A stretch of DNA of 64,000 nucleotides from HXMU1420-2 sp017643305 (GCA_965217135.1 OZ244249.1:4340001-4404000); one strand, 5' to 3'; positions 44,100 through 53,214 are shown, numbered from the stretch's first letter. Numbers and translations are program-made. The notes: generated by a model from the letters alone, not told the origin.

Positions 44100-45005
44100 T
44101 CACGCGTCCGCCTTCACCAATTCCGTCTGTTCATCTTTCAACAAAAGCAGAAGCGCCACGATGGTGCTGGCCACGCCAACCAGAACCAGCCCACCGGGCA
44201 GCCCGTTGCCCAGGGCGATTTCCCAGCAAATAACCCAGCTGGGTATCAGATATGTGTACGCCATCACCTTGGCAGACGGCAGCCGCAGCGCTGCAAACTG
44301 CAGCAAAAAGAACGAACACGCCGTTGCAAAGACCGAGATGTAGCCGAGGCAGATCCAAACGATGGCAGGCAGCTGCGCCCAATCGGTGGCCAACAGGTCC
44401 GGCACCGACAGAACCACCAGCAAAAGCCCACCCGCTATCAGCATGCCAAAGGTAAAGACCAAAGGACTTTCGCCCCAATTCAGCATCCGCACGACGATGG
44501 GGTAAACCGCATGGCTGATGCAGCCAAAGAAAAACAGGATTTCGCCCCGCCCGACCTCAAAGGCGAGAAAGGCGCTCCAATCAGCGCGAAAGATCACCCA
44601 CAGCGCTCCAAATGCCCCTATGGCCAGCGCAGTGGCCATACGCGGAGTTGTCACTTGCCGGATCATCACCCAGCTGAACACCGCGGTCAGAACAGGGGTC
44701 AGCGTAAAGACGGCCGACATACTGACCGGAGGCGCGGTTTTCAGCCCCTCGAACATCAGCACGAAATAGATCGCCATCAGGATCCCCATAACCACATATC
44801 GCCACGGTGCCCGCAATGCAGCCCGGTTGCCCTGACCCGTCACGACCACCGCAGCGCCGATCACCCCTGCACCAATCAGGAACCGCAGCGCCGTAATCGC
44901 CATGGGCGAAATTTCATTCGCCGCCATGCTGCCCAACGAAAACGAACCGGCCACAAGGGCTGAAAACGCCAACATCGCCAAGTGGCCGCTGGATTGTGCA
45001 CTCAT
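44100..45005 (-). CDS. EamA/DMT-family transporter
   Basis: The 301-residue membrane protein has about ten hydrophobic segments in two EamA repeats. It begins SGHLAMLAFSALVAGSFSLG, and each repeat includes a proline-glycine-rich boundary. Relatives export amino acids, metabolites or nucleosides. Its start overlaps the stop of the LysR gene at 45002-45880 by four bases, so the two are co-transcribed. Confidence 0.88.
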   Translation of the reverse strand: MSAQSSGHLAMLAFSALVAGSFSLGSMAANEISPMAITALRFLIGAGVIGAAVVVTGQGNRAALRAPWRYVVMGILMAIYFVLMFEGLKTAPPVSMSAVFTLTPVLTAVFSWVMIRQVTTPRMATALAIGAFGALWVIFRADWSAFLAFEVGRGEILFFFGCISHAVYPIVVRMLNWGESPLVFTFGMLIAGGLLLVVLSVPDLLATDWAQLPAIVWICLGYISVFATACSFFLLQFAALRLPSAKVMAYTYLIPSWVICWEIALGNGLPGGLVLVGVASTIVALLLLLKDEQTELVKADA

Positions 45006-45880
45006 AAGGTCCAGTCCTTAGCGCGTTCCTTCAGGAACTTCAGGAAGGTCTGCACCTTGTTGGTGCGATGCAGGTCCACGTGGGTCACCAGCCAGATTGC
45101 TCCGGCCCATTCATCCTTGGGCGGCAGGATCTGTACCAAGTCTTCATGCTGGGCCGCATCCCAACACCCCATGAACCCGATCCCAGCCCCCGCGATCACC
45201 GCTTCATCCAATGCACGGACATCTGTACTGCGAAAAACGATCTGCTCTGGCGGCACATTTTCCCGCATCCACATATAGGTCGGGGCCCGGCTAAGCACGT
45301 TGTCATGCCCGACAAAGCTGTGCCCTGCAAAATCCTCCGGCCCCGAGGGCATGCCGCACCGAGCGATGTAGGCTTTGCTGGCATACAGCGCCGCCTGCTG
45401 CCGGTTGAATTTCTGCACCACGTTATCGGGCTGGTCCGGCGCGGCCCCAGCCCGGATCGCCACATGCGCTTCGCCATATTCCAGCCGGAACAATCTGTCG
45501 CCAGTCAGGTAGCGAATGATCAGGTCGGGATACATTGCCTGAAAATCCGTCAGTATCGGCACAACCTGCGTCGCCATCGAAACCAGAGAGGTCACCACCA
45601 GTTCCCCCGATACGTCATCGCCCTGCCCTTTCAGGCGACCTGCGAGTTGGTTGAACTGATCGTCAGTCGTCTGCGCCACGCGCAACAGATCCTGCCCCGC
45701 CTCAGTCGGGGTGTAACCGCGCGCATGCCTTTGAAACAGCTTGACCTTCATCCGGTCTTCCAACGCATCGATGTGCCGGATCACGGTGGCGTGATGTACC
45801 CCCAGAACCTCCGCCGCGCCAGATACCGTCCCGATCCGCGCAACCTGATAGGCGGTTCTGACTTCATCCCAGTTGTCCAT
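45002..45880 (-). CDS. LysR-family transcriptional regulator
   Basis: The 292-residue protein has the LysR DNA-binding domain (GTVSGAAEVLGVHHATVIRH) and a type 2 periplasmic-binding-like effector domain. The ATG at 45880 has AAGGAGG five bases upstream; the longer frame to 46462 runs through the divergent azoR and is not used. It precedes the DMT exporter and is divergent from azoR, which it probably regulates. Confidence 0.9.
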   Translation of the reverse strand: MDNWDEVRTAYQVARIGTVSGAAEVLGVHHATVIRHIDALEDRMKVKLFQRHARGYTPTEAGQDLLRVAQTTDDQFNQLAGRLKGQGDDVSGELVVTSLVSMATQVVPILTDFQAMYPDLIIRYLTGDRLFRLEYGEAHVAIRAGAAPDQPDNVVQKFNRQQAALYASKAYIARCGMPSGPEDFAGHSFVGHDNVLSRAPTYMWMRENVPPEQIVFRSTDVRALDEAVIAGAGIGFMGCWDAAQHEDLVQILPPKDEWAGAIWLVTHVDLHRTNKVQTFLKFLKERAKDWTL

Positions 45881-45895
45881 ACCATTCCTCCTTGC

Positions 45896-45911
45896 TGTGC
45901 AAATTTCCACA
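45896..45911. promoter_or_regulatory. candidate operator between lysR and azoR
   Basis: TGTG and CACA frame eight bases, with the word TGCAAATTTCCA at 45898-45909. A close copy, TGCAATTTCCA, occurs at 45972-45982 near the azoR start. The pair may be recognition sites for the LysR protein. This is pattern-based only. Confidence 0.35.
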
Positions 45912-45997
45912 CAACATGTTGATTTAGTCAAGTTACGTTCGAAAAAGCAATAACCCAACTTGTCTTCCATCTGCAATTTCCAAACAGGGCCTGACCC

Positions 45998-46579
45998 ATG
46001 ACCAACACCATCCTTCAAATCGACGTATCCCCGCGCGGCGCAGCGTCGGTCACCCGCAAGCTTACCCAGAACGTAGTGGAGCGGCTTGCCCCAGATACAA
46101 TCATCATGCGGGACCTGACCCGCAGCCTGCCGCATCTGGATAGCGACTGGATTGGCGCAAATTTCACACCAGCGAACGACCACACAGCAGAACAGCGCGC
46201 TCTGCTTCGGATCTCGGACACGCTGGTCGATGAAATTCGACGTGCCGATACTATCGTCATTGGCCTGCCGGTTTGGAATTTTGGTATCCCCGCCGCGCTG
46301 AAGGCATGGGTAGATCTGGTTGCGCGCGCTGGCGAAACCTTCCGCTATACCAAAGACGGTCCTCAAGGCCTGTTGACCGGCAAGCGCGCAATCCTTGCAC
46401 TGGCATCGGGCGGTACCGCAGTTGATTCTGAAATCGATTTTGCCACGCCTTACATGCGCCATGTGCTGGGCTTCATCGGAATTACAGATGTGTCCGTCGT
46501 CGCCGCCGACCAGATGGCGCTGGACCCCGAAGCATCGCTGAAAGCCGCAGATGAAGCAGTTTTGAACTTGGCAGCGTAA
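45998..46579 (+). CDS. azoR: FMN-dependent NADH-azoreductase
   Basis: The 193-residue flavodoxin-fold protein matches AzoR/AcpD: the FMN phosphate loop is SPRGAASVTRKL, and the flavin-binding segments are GLPVWNFGIPAALKAWVDLV and LALASGGTA. It reduces quinones and azo compounds with NADH. It is divergent from a LysR gene, a common layout for quinone-responsive reductases. The gene stands alone downstream. Confidence 0.9.
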   Translation: MTNTILQIDVSPRGAASVTRKLTQNVVERLAPDTIIMRDLTRSLPHLDSDWIGANFTPANDHTAEQRALLRISDTLVDEIRRADTIVIGLPVWNFGIPAALKAWVDLVARAGETFRYTKDGPQGLLTGKRAILALASGGTAVDSEIDFATPYMRHVLGFIGITDVSVVAADQMALDPEASLKAADEAVLNLAA

Positions 46580-46808
46580 CCGTTCCGCCGCTTCCGGCCC
46601 GGTCCGGGAGCGGCCACTTGGGTTGACTCACACGGCTTCAACCAGTACCGACCCTCGAAATACCCGGAAGCGTCAGAGTTTCCGGTCCCGGCATTTGCAG
46701 GGATCGCCCTCCACCAGCGTGTCACGCCCGTGGGGGCGTTTGCGCATTTACAAACCGCTTCCTATCTCAGGGAGCACATGGAAACCGGCCTGAAGGAGCC
46801 CGAGAGAA

Positions 46809-48314
46809 ATGTTTGAAAATCTGTCCGAACGCCTCTCCGGTGTCTTTGACCGGCTGACCAAGCAAGGCGCGCTGAGCGAGGATGACGTCAAGACCGCCTT
46901 GCGGGAGGTTCGCGTTGCCCTGCTGGAAGCAGACGTTTCGCTGACTGTCGCGCGGGATTTCGTCAAGGCGGTGCAGGAAAAGGCCACTGGTCAGGCGGTG
47001 ACGAAATCGGTCACCCCCGGTCAGCAGGTGGTGAAGATCGTCCATGACGAATTGGTCGAGGTGCTGCGGGGCGCAGAAGACCCCGGCGCGCTGAAGATCG
47101 ACAGCCCGCCTGCGCCGATCCTGATGGTCGGTTTGCAGGGGTCAGGTAAAACCACCACCACCGGCAAGCTGGCCAAGCGGCTGAAAGACCGGGACGGCAA
47201 GAAGGTTCTGATGGCTTCGCTCGACGTATATCGCCCGGCGGCGATGGACCAGCTCGCGGTACTGGGCACACAGATCGGGGTGGATACGCTGCCGATCGTG
47301 CCGGGTCAGAAGCCCGTGGACATCGCCAAGCGCGCCAAGCAGCAGGCGACGCTGGGCGGCTATGACGTCTACATGCTGGATACGGCCGGGCGTCTGCAGA
47401 TCGACGAAGTGCTGATGCAGGAGGTCGAGGACGTCCGCGATGCGGTCAACCCACGCGAAACGCTGCTGGTTGTCGATGGTCTGACCGGTCAGGTCGCGGT
47501 CGAAGTGGCGGAGGAGTTCGACAACAAGATCGGCATCTCTGGTGTCGTACTGACCCGGATGGATGGCGACGGGCGCGGCGGTGCGGCGCTATCAATGCGT
47601 GCGGTCACGGGCAAGCCGATCCGGTTTGTTGGTCTTGGCGAAAAGATGGACGCACTGGAGACCTTCGAACCCGATCGGATCGCAGGCCGCATTCTGGGCA
47701 TGGGCGATATCGTCGCGCTGGTGGAAAAGGCCCAGGAAACCATCGAGATGGAACAGGCCGAGCGCATGATGAAGCGCATGGCCAAGGGTCAGTTCAACAT
47801 GAACGACCTGAAGATGCAGCTGGAACAGATGCTCAAGATGGGCGGTATGGAAGGCATGATGTCCATGATGCCAGGCATGGGCAAAATGGCCAAACAGGTC
47901 GAAGAGGCCGGCTTCGACGACAAGATCCTGCGCCAGCAGATCGCCATGATCCAGTCGATGACCAAGAAGGAACGCGCCAATCCGAAACTGCTGCAGGCCT
48001 CCCGCAAGAAACGGATCGCCGCCGGGTCGGGGATGGAGGTTAGCGATCTGAACAAACTGCTGAAGATGCATCGCCAGATGGGCGATATGATGAAGAAAAT
48101 GGGCAAGATGGGCAAAGGCGGCATGCTGAAACAGGCCATGAAAGGCATGTTCGGCAAGGGCGGCATGCCCCCCGACATGGCTGCAGGAATGGACCCCAAG
48201 GCGCTGGAAGCGGCAGCCAAGCAGATGGGCGGTAAAATGCCTGGCGGGCTGCCCGGCCTTGGCGGCGGGGCGCAATTGCCTCCGGGTCTGTCCGGATTTG
48301 GGAAGAAGAAATAA
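46809..48314 (+). CDS. ffh: signal recognition particle protein Ffh
   Basis: The 501-residue GTPase has the helical N domain, G motifs GLQGSGKTTTTGKLA, DTAGRLQID and TRMDGDGRGG, and a methionine-rich M domain that binds 4.5S RNA and signal peptides. The C terminus is extended by Met/Gly-rich repeats (MKGMFGKGGMPPDMAAGMDP) ending in FGKKK. It targets nascent membrane proteins to FtsY. Translation genes follow on the same strand. Confidence 0.97.
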   Translation: MFENLSERLSGVFDRLTKQGALSEDDVKTALREVRVALLEADVSLTVARDFVKAVQEKATGQAVTKSVTPGQQVVKIVHDELVEVLRGAEDPGALKIDSPPAPILMVGLQGSGKTTTTGKLAKRLKDRDGKKVLMASLDVYRPAAMDQLAVLGTQIGVDTLPIVPGQKPVDIAKRAKQQATLGGYDVYMLDTAGRLQIDEVLMQEVEDVRDAVNPRETLLVVDGLTGQVAVEVAEEFDNKIGISGVVLTRMDGDGRGGAALSMRAVTGKPIRFVGLGEKMDALETFEPDRIAGRILGMGDIVALVEKAQETIEMEQAERMMKRMAKGQFNMNDLKMQLEQMLKMGGMEGMMSMMPGMGKMAKQVEEAGFDDKILRQQIAMIQSMTKKERANPKLLQASRKKRIAAGSGMEVSDLNKLLKMHRQMGDMMKKMGKMGKGGMLKQAMKGMFGKGGMPPDMAAGMDPKALEAAAKQMGGKMPGGLPGLGGGAQLPPGLSGFGKKK

Positions 48315-48326
48315 CGCCCGTGTCTT

Positions 48327-48378
48327 CCTCTTGCTTCAAATATCCCCGCCGGAGGCCAGATTTTTCGACGAAAAATCT
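48327..48378. repeat. intergenic repeat-like element with perfect hairpin
   Basis: The sequence CTTCAAATATCCCCGCCGGA near 48335 is one I recall as a frequent intergenic motif in Rhodobacteraceae genomes. It is followed at 48358-48378 by a perfect inverted repeat, AGATTTTTCG-A-CGAAAAATCT. It may end ffh transcription or be a mobile repeat. Confidence 0.5.
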
Positions 48379-48405
48379 CGCTCCCGCCAGACGTGGAGCG
48401 GTACG

Positions 48406-48924
48406 ATGACCGTGGTCCCGGTGCTGGAAACCGAACGGTTGCGCCTGCGAGCAGCCGAGATGCGGGATTTCGAAGCCTATGCCGACTATTGCGCTTCGGA
48501 CCGATCTCAGACTGTGGGCGGACCGTTCACCCGCGACGAAGCCTTTTCGCAGCTTTGCGCCATTGCGGGGCAGTGGCAGATCTATGGCTATGGCCGCTGG
48601 ATTATCGCCGACAAGGACAGCGATGCCGCTTTGGGCGCGACAGGCGTGTTTCATCCCGTCACCTGGCCGGAGCCAGAGATTGCCTGGACCGTGTTTGCCG
48701 ATGCCGAAGGCAAAAGCATAGCATTTGAAGCGGCCACAGTTGCGCGGGACCACGTGTATGACGTGCTGGGTTGGCCCACGGTGATCAGCTGTATCACCGA
48801 TGTAAACACGCGCTCCATCGCCTTGGCGGAACGAATGGGCGCCAAGCGCGAAGGCGGTTTCGTGCATCCCAAATACGGGCCATTGAACATCTGGCGGCAT
48901 GTTGCACCGGAGGCGCGTGTATGA
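48406..48924 (+). CDS. GNAT-family N-acetyltransferase
   Basis: The 172-residue protein is of the RimJ/RimL-like type: it begins with VLETERLRLRAAEMRDF and ends with the acetyl-CoA-binding area TDVNTRSIALAERMGAKREG. GTGGAGCG is upstream of the ATG. It is the first of two tandem paralogues, overlapping the next by four bases. It acetylates an unknown amine or protein N terminus. Confidence 0.88.
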   Translation: MTVVPVLETERLRLRAAEMRDFEAYADYCASDRSQTVGGPFTRDEAFSQLCAIAGQWQIYGYGRWIIADKDSDAALGATGVFHPVTWPEPEIAWTVFADAEGKSIAFEAATVARDHVYDVLGWPTVISCITDVNTRSIALAERMGAKREGGFVHPKYGPLNIWRHVAPEARV

Positions 48925-49469
48925 CTGTGGCGTTGTCTAATACCCCGGTGCTGGAAACCGAGCGTCTGGTCCTGCGCGCGCCGCAGGCCGGTGACTGGCC
49001 GGCATGGCGTGCGATGATGCAAACGGACAGGTCCGAGTTCATTCGCTCGCCAGGCGGGTTTCAGGAAGATCAGGCCTGGCGTGGGTTTGGTCACATGATC
49101 GGGCATTGGGTCCTGCGCGGCTGGGGCCAGTTTGTGTTCACACGGAAGGGGGACACCACCGCGCTGGGAGCGACTGGCCCCTGGTATCCGGCAGGCTGGG
49201 CCGAACGGGAACTCGGCTGGTCCGTCTGGTCCGAGGCTGCCGAGGGGCAAGGCTATGCGTTCGAAGCGGCCCGGGCCGCGCGGGACCATGCGATTCACAC
49301 GCTCGGCTGGAACACGGCGGTGAGCTATATCAACCCGGCCAATGCAAGGTCGATTGCTTTGGCAGAGCGTTTGGGGGCTGTTCTGGATCCGGCTGCCGCG
49401 CTGCCCGATTTGCCCGATTGGGACGGCACGCTGGTGTTCCGCCACCCACAAGAGGAGCACAGCGCATGA
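48921..49469 (+). CDS. GNAT-family N-acetyltransferase, second copy
   Basis: The 182-residue protein is a paralogue of the preceding gene: both have the VLETERL opening, the WPEPE/WAERE region before the helix, and the N-x-R-SIALAERLGA end. It starts with ATG overlapping the previous stop (ATGA) and ends overlapping the next gene in the same way. Such tandem pairs suggest a local duplication. Confidence 0.88.
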   Translation: MTVALSNTPVLETERLVLRAPQAGDWPAWRAMMQTDRSEFIRSPGGFQEDQAWRGFGHMIGHWVLRGWGQFVFTRKGDTTALGATGPWYPAGWAERELGWSVWSEAAEGQGYAFEAARAARDHAIHTLGWNTAVSYINPANARSIALAERLGAVLDPAAALPDLPDWDGTLVFRHPQEEHSA

Positions 49470-49780
49470 TTGCCTGGTATAAACAATCCCCCACCGGCAC
49501 AGCAGCCGGAACCGCACGGGAGTTCGCGCGTAGCTCACTGGGTACAGATGATGGCGTGGTCAGTTTTGTTGCCATGGGCCACGACCGATCCATCCGACTG
49601 GTTGAACGGCTGGACGCGCTCAAAGACAAATCCGCGCCGTCGATTGACGGCGGTGATGCGGTGTATCGCCATCCGTCCCCGGCGCAGCTGTCTGGCAGTC
49701 AGCTGGCCCACGGGATCGAAATGGAGATCGCACATTACCAGGATCCCTTATTCAAGCCGGAGGGCTGGGCCATTGACTGA
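49466..49780 (+). CDS. conserved hypothetical protein in the acetyltransferase-chorismate mutase operon
   Basis: The 104-residue protein is not recognised. It begins MIAWYKQSPTGTAAGTAREF and has no signal peptide, membrane segment or cysteine motif. It overlaps the second acetyltransferase by four bases and the chorismate mutase start by eight, so it is translated from the same message and is probably real. Confidence 0.65.
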   Translation: MIAWYKQSPTGTAAGTAREFARSSLGTDDGVVSFVAMGHDRSIRLVERLDALKDKSAPSIDGGDAVYRHPSPAQLSGSQLAHGIEMEIAHYQDPLFKPEGWAID

Positions 49781-50114
49781 TAATCAAAACCTTCGTTCCG
49801 AAGACCGGAACCCAGAAACATCAGACCCGGTGGCGCGCGCCGCCGACCTTTTGAAAGAGCATCGCCACAGCATCGACCGGCTGGACGCAATCCTGGTCTA
49901 TACGTTGGGCGAACGCTTCAAACATACGCAGGCCGTTGGCAAGCTAAAGGCCCTGCACGACCTTCCCCCGTCTGATCCGAACCGCGAAGCGGCCCAGATC
50001 GCACGGCTAGAAGACCTGTCGAAACAGGCCAACCTGGACCCTGAATTCGCCAGAAAATTTCTGAACTTCATCATCGCCGAAGTTATTCGGCATCACAAAC
50101 AATACAAATCCTAG
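49773..50114 (+). CDS. monofunctional chorismate mutase (AroQ type)
   Basis: The 113-residue protein is a stand-alone AroQ-class chorismate mutase: the helix RAADLLKEHRHSIDRLDAIL and the later LGERFKHTQAVGKLKA contain the arginine and lysine residues that hold prephenate. It directs chorismate to phenylalanine and tyrosine. The start is inferred as TTG at 49773, eight bases after GGAGGG. It sits just before rpsP, as in other Rhodobacteraceae. Confidence 0.85.
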   Translation: MTDNQNLRSEDRNPETSDPVARAADLLKEHRHSIDRLDAILVYTLGERFKHTQAVGKLKALHDLPPSDPNREAAQIARLEDLSKQANLDPEFARKFLNFIIAEVIRHHKQYKS

Positions 50115-50153
50115 GGGACATCCCCAAGCACAGCCATTTAAAGGAGAATACCA

Positions 50154-50552
50154 ATGGCAATGAAGATCCGACTGGCCCGTGGCGGCTCCAAGAAACGCCC
50201 GTTTTACCGCATCGTGGCTGCCGACAGCCGCATGCCGCGCGATGGCCGTTTCATCGAGAAGCTTGGCACCTACAACCCACTGCTGCCGAAAGACAGCGAA
50301 GACCGCGTGAAGATGAACATTGAGCGCGTTCAGTACTGGATGAGCGAAGGCGCCCAGCCGACCGACCGTGTGGCCCGTATGCTGGAAGCCGCTGGCGTTC
50401 TGGAAAAGACCGAGCGCAACAACCCCAACAAGGGTGAGCCGGGCACCAAGGCCAAGGAACGCGCCGAAGAGAAAGCCGCCAAGGCAGCTGAGGCCGCCGA
50501 AGCTGCTGCGGCTCCGGCCGAAGAAGAAGCTGTTGAAGAGGCAGCAGAATAA
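50154..50552 (+). CDS. rpsP: 30S ribosomal protein S16
   Basis: The protein has 132 residues; the first 80 are the conserved S16 fold (MKIRLARGGSKKRPFYRIVA). The C terminus is an Ala/Glu-rich tail (EKAAKAAEAAEAAAAPAEEE) that is longer than in many bacteria and is known in alphaproteobacteria. AAGGAG lies before the ATG. It heads the rpsP-rimM-trmD operon. Confidence 0.97.
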   Translation: MAMKIRLARGGSKKRPFYRIVAADSRMPRDGRFIEKLGTYNPLLPKDSEDRVKMNIERVQYWMSEGAQPTDRVARMLEAAGVLEKTERNNPNKGEPGTKAKERAEEKAAKAAEAAEAAAAPAEEEAVEEAAE

Positions 50553-50599
50553 GCTTGCATGCGGATCGCCCCGACACACCACAGCGCCCGGAGGATTTC

Positions 50600-51103
50600 A
50601 TGACAGACCGTGTCTGCGTTGGAGCCATCACGGGTGCATTTGGTGTGCGGGGCGAAGTGCGGCTGAAAAGCTTTTGCGCAGAGCCTGCGGACATCGCGGG
50701 CTATTCTCCTTTGACAACCGAAGACGGCGCGCGGAGCTTTTCGTTGAAGATCACGCGCGCCGTGAAGAACGGGTTTGCCGCCCGTCTGAGCGGGGTGTCT
50801 ACCAAGGAACAGGCCGATGATATGCGCGGCCTGCGTCTGTATGTGGAGCGGAACCTGCTGCCATCCCTACCGGATGATGAATTTTACCATGCCGACCTGA
50901 TCGGGCTGGAGGTGGTCGATACTGGCGGGAAGACACTAGGCAAGGTCAAATCGGTGCAGAACCATGGTGCCTCGGACCTGTTGGAGGTGCATGGGCCGGG
51001 TTTGAAATCCACCGTACTGCTGCCGTTCACGCGGGAAGCGGTGCCGACCGTGGACTTGACCGCCGGACGGATCATTGCTGATCCGCCCGAAGGTCTGTTC
51101 TGA
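50600..51103 (+). CDS. rimM: ribosome maturation factor RimM
   Basis: The 167-residue protein has the RimM N-terminal barrel (VCVGAITGAFGVRGEVRLKS) and a PRC-barrel domain (DEFYHADLIGLEVVD). It helps mature the 30S subunit head. The ATG at 50600 has GGAGGA upstream. Its stop overlaps the next start by one base (TGATG). Confidence 0.95.
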   Translation: MTDRVCVGAITGAFGVRGEVRLKSFCAEPADIAGYSPLTTEDGARSFSLKITRAVKNGFAARLSGVSTKEQADDMRGLRLYVERNLLPSLPDDEFYHADLIGLEVVDTGGKTLGKVKSVQNHGASDLLEVHGPGLKSTVLLPFTREAVPTVDLTAGRIIADPPEGLF

Positions 51104-51558
51104 TGTTTGGGAAATACAGTTGGCTTGGCATTGCCCTGACCAGCCTGCCGCTCTACGCCGGGCCGTTTCTGGCCGGGTGGATGGATGCGTCCGGGCTGGC
51201 TCTGCTGGTGTTGGCGGCGTTGTTTTTCCTGGGCCAGCTGGGTGCGGGTAAGGACAAAAGCCGGGGGCAGATGCCGCTGGTGCCCTTTCTGATCATGCTG
51301 GCCGGGGCCCAGTTGATTGCGGTAGCCGTGGTCTATGGCGCAGGCGTTCTGGTGCGGCTGGTTGCCGGACCGGTTGGCGTGCCGCTGTGGCTGCCGTTGG
51401 CCTGCACGGCTGTTGGCGCGGTGATCTTTGCGCGCCGGTATCGCTATGATCCCCGGGAAGAAGAAGCCATGGCGGCCATCGAAGATGCAATCGACCAGAT
51501 CACCCGGATGACCCCACCCGATGACGGGGACGATCCGGACGGCTCATCCGCTCGCTAA
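51103..51558 (+). CDS. hypothetical membrane protein in the rimM-trmD interval
   Basis: The 151-residue protein has about four hydrophobic segments (for example GIALTSLPLYAGPFLAGWM and LALLVLAALFFLGQL) and an acidic soluble tail rich in Asp and Pro. It is not recognised. It is joined to rimM by a one-base overlap and to the following gene by another, so it belongs to the ribosomal operon. Confidence 0.7.
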   Translation: MFGKYSWLGIALTSLPLYAGPFLAGWMDASGLALLVLAALFFLGQLGAGKDKSRGQMPLVPFLIMLAGAQLIAVAVVYGAGVLVRLVAGPVGVPLWLPLACTAVGAVIFARRYRYDPREEEAMAAIEDAIDQITRMTPPDDGDDPDGSSAR

Positions 51559-52355
51559 TGCCGCGTCGGGTTGTCATCCATCCCGGCTTTCACAAGACCG
51601 GCACCACCACGATCCAGGGGACTTTGCGGCTGAACCGGCCGTTGCTGAAGCCCTATCTGCGGTCGGTGATGAAGGCCGGGCTGCAAGACTGTTGCAGCAG
51701 CGCGCGTGGCTACAGCACCTGGCGCGACCCAATTTCACGCAACAAGTTCTACAACCGGTTCCAGACAGCCCTGCAGGGGATCGCGCCGATGCCCAAACGA
51801 GTGTTGGTGCTGTCGTCCGAGGAACTGTCGGGGCATCTGCCCGGACGGGACGGGCTGCCGGATTACAGTGCGGCGCTGGAGCTGGTCCACGATATGACCG
51901 AGCTGGTCGCCCAGGTGATGCCGGAGGCGGAGCTGATTTATTACTATTCCACCCGAGCAGCCGAACCGTGGTTGCGCAGCGCCTATTGGCAGCATGTGCG
52001 CGCATCTTCGATGACGTTGGATTTTGAGGATTACCAGCGGGAATTCGAAGCCTCCGCCAATCTGGATGGCGTTGTCGATGCTGTGTCTGACAGTGTTGAC
52101 GTGCGTGTGGAACGGGGCCGGCTGGAGGATACCGCCGAGTTGCCTGCCGGGCCCGCCACGTCGCTGCTGGATCTGTGCGACGTCCCGCGGGATGTGCAGG
52201 CCCGGATGCAGTTGGAAACCCGGAACGCTAACCTGGGGCCGGACGTTTTGGCGACGCTGCTGAACATCAACCGGACCATTCACGACCCAGACGAACGGAT
52301 CGCCACAAAAAAGGCGATCCTCGATGAGGCAGAAGGAAACGCGCATGACGGATAG
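51558..52355 (+). CDS. sulfotransferase-like P-loop protein
   Basis: The 265-residue protein opens with VVIHPGFHKTGTTTIQ, a motif that matches the 5'-phosphosulfate loop of sulfotransferase-like proteins. The rest is weakly conserved; the region KRVLVLSSEELSG could be the 3'-phosphate part. It lies between rimM and trmD and overlaps trmD by 11 bases. A role in sulfating a surface polymer is possible but not shown. Confidence 0.65.
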   Translation: MPRRVVIHPGFHKTGTTTIQGTLRLNRPLLKPYLRSVMKAGLQDCCSSARGYSTWRDPISRNKFYNRFQTALQGIAPMPKRVLVLSSEELSGHLPGRDGLPDYSAALELVHDMTELVAQVMPEAELIYYYSTRAAEPWLRSAYWQHVRASSMTLDFEDYQREFEASANLDGVVDAVSDSVDVRVERGRLEDTAELPAGPATSLLDLCDVPRDVQARMQLETRNANLGPDVLATLLNINRTIHDPDERIATKKAILDEAEGNAHDG

Positions 52356-53160
52356 CAAAGACACCCCGCGCCGCGCCATTGGGCGCAAACGCATTCAGGT
52401 GTCGGTGAAACCGCGCGAATTGATGACACCCACGCCGGAGCTGCATGGGGTCTGGACCGCGCGGATCATCACCTTGTTTCCCTCCGCGTTTCCCGGCGTG
52501 CTGGGCGAAAGCCTGACAGGAAAGGCGTTGAAGGACGGGCTGTGGCAGATGCAAACCATCGACCTGCGGGAATTCGGCGATGGCAAACATCGCAACGTGG
52601 ATGACACGCCCACCGGCGGCGGTGCGGGCATGGTTCTGCGCGCCGATGTGATGGGCAAAGCGATTGACCATGCGATGGCCGGAGCCTCCGGCCACTGGCC
52701 GCTGATATACTTCAGCCCGCGCGGCAAGCCGATGTCACAGACCATGGCGCAGGAACTGGCCCGCGCGGATGGGGTCACGATGATCTGTGGCCGGTTCGAG
52801 GGGCTGGATGAACGGGTTCTTGCACATTACCCGATCCGGGAGGTGTCGCTGGGCGATTTCGTGATGACCGGCGGCGAGATCGCCGCACAGGCAATGATCG
52901 ACGCCACCGTGCGGCTGCTACCCGGTGTTCTGGGCAATGCGGCGTCCACGGAGCAGGAGAGTTTTTCTGAAGGGCTGCTGGAACACCCGCAATACACCCG
53001 CCCAGCGGAATGGCGCGGGCTTGGAGTGCCGGCCGTACTGACCAGCGGGCACCATGGCGAGATTGATCGCTGGCGTCAGGAACAGGCCGAGGCCATCACC
53101 CGCGAGCGCCGCCCAGACCTGTGGGAAGCTTACCAGGCGCGCAAGGCCAAGGGCGAATGA
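52345..53160 (+). CDS. trmD: tRNA (guanine-N1-)-methyltransferase
   Basis: The 271-residue SPOUT enzyme methylates G37 of tRNA. It shows PTGGGAGMVLRADVM, MICGRFEGLDERV, SLGDFVMTGGE and the C-terminal arginine-rich region, all of TrmD. The first 35 residues are a lineage-specific extension. The ATG at 52345 has AAGGAA upstream. rplS, normally next, is about 8.6 kb away here. Confidence 0.96.
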   Translation: MTDSKDTPRRAIGRKRIQVSVKPRELMTPTPELHGVWTARIITLFPSAFPGVLGESLTGKALKDGLWQMQTIDLREFGDGKHRNVDDTPTGGGAGMVLRADVMGKAIDHAMAGASGHWPLIYFSPRGKPMSQTMAQELARADGVTMICGRFEGLDERVLAHYPIREVSLGDFVMTGGEIAAQAMIDATVRLLPGVLGNAASTEQESFSEGLLEHPQYTRPAEWRGLGVPAVLTSGHHGEIDRWRQEQAEAITRERRPDLWEAYQARKAKGE

Positions 53161-53187
53161 AGGCGTTTTAATCCGTAAAAGGTGGCT

Positions 53188-53214
53188 GACCGGAAACTTT
53201 GAACGTTTCCGGTC
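53188..53214. terminator. hairpin between convergent trmD and purB
   Basis: GACCGGAAAC and GTTTCCGGTC form a perfect ten-base stem with a seven-base loop, followed on the plus strand by a T-rich stretch. It lies 28 bases after trmD and can serve both convergent genes. Confidence 0.75.

Noticed and set aside
46584..46612. Terminator after azoR
   Set aside because: A GC-rich imperfect stem is present but no T run follows, so it was not listed.
47592..48275. His/Leu-rich minus-strand frame over ffh
   Set aside because: The composition is the mirror of the Met-rich M domain of Ffh; no independent evidence supports it.
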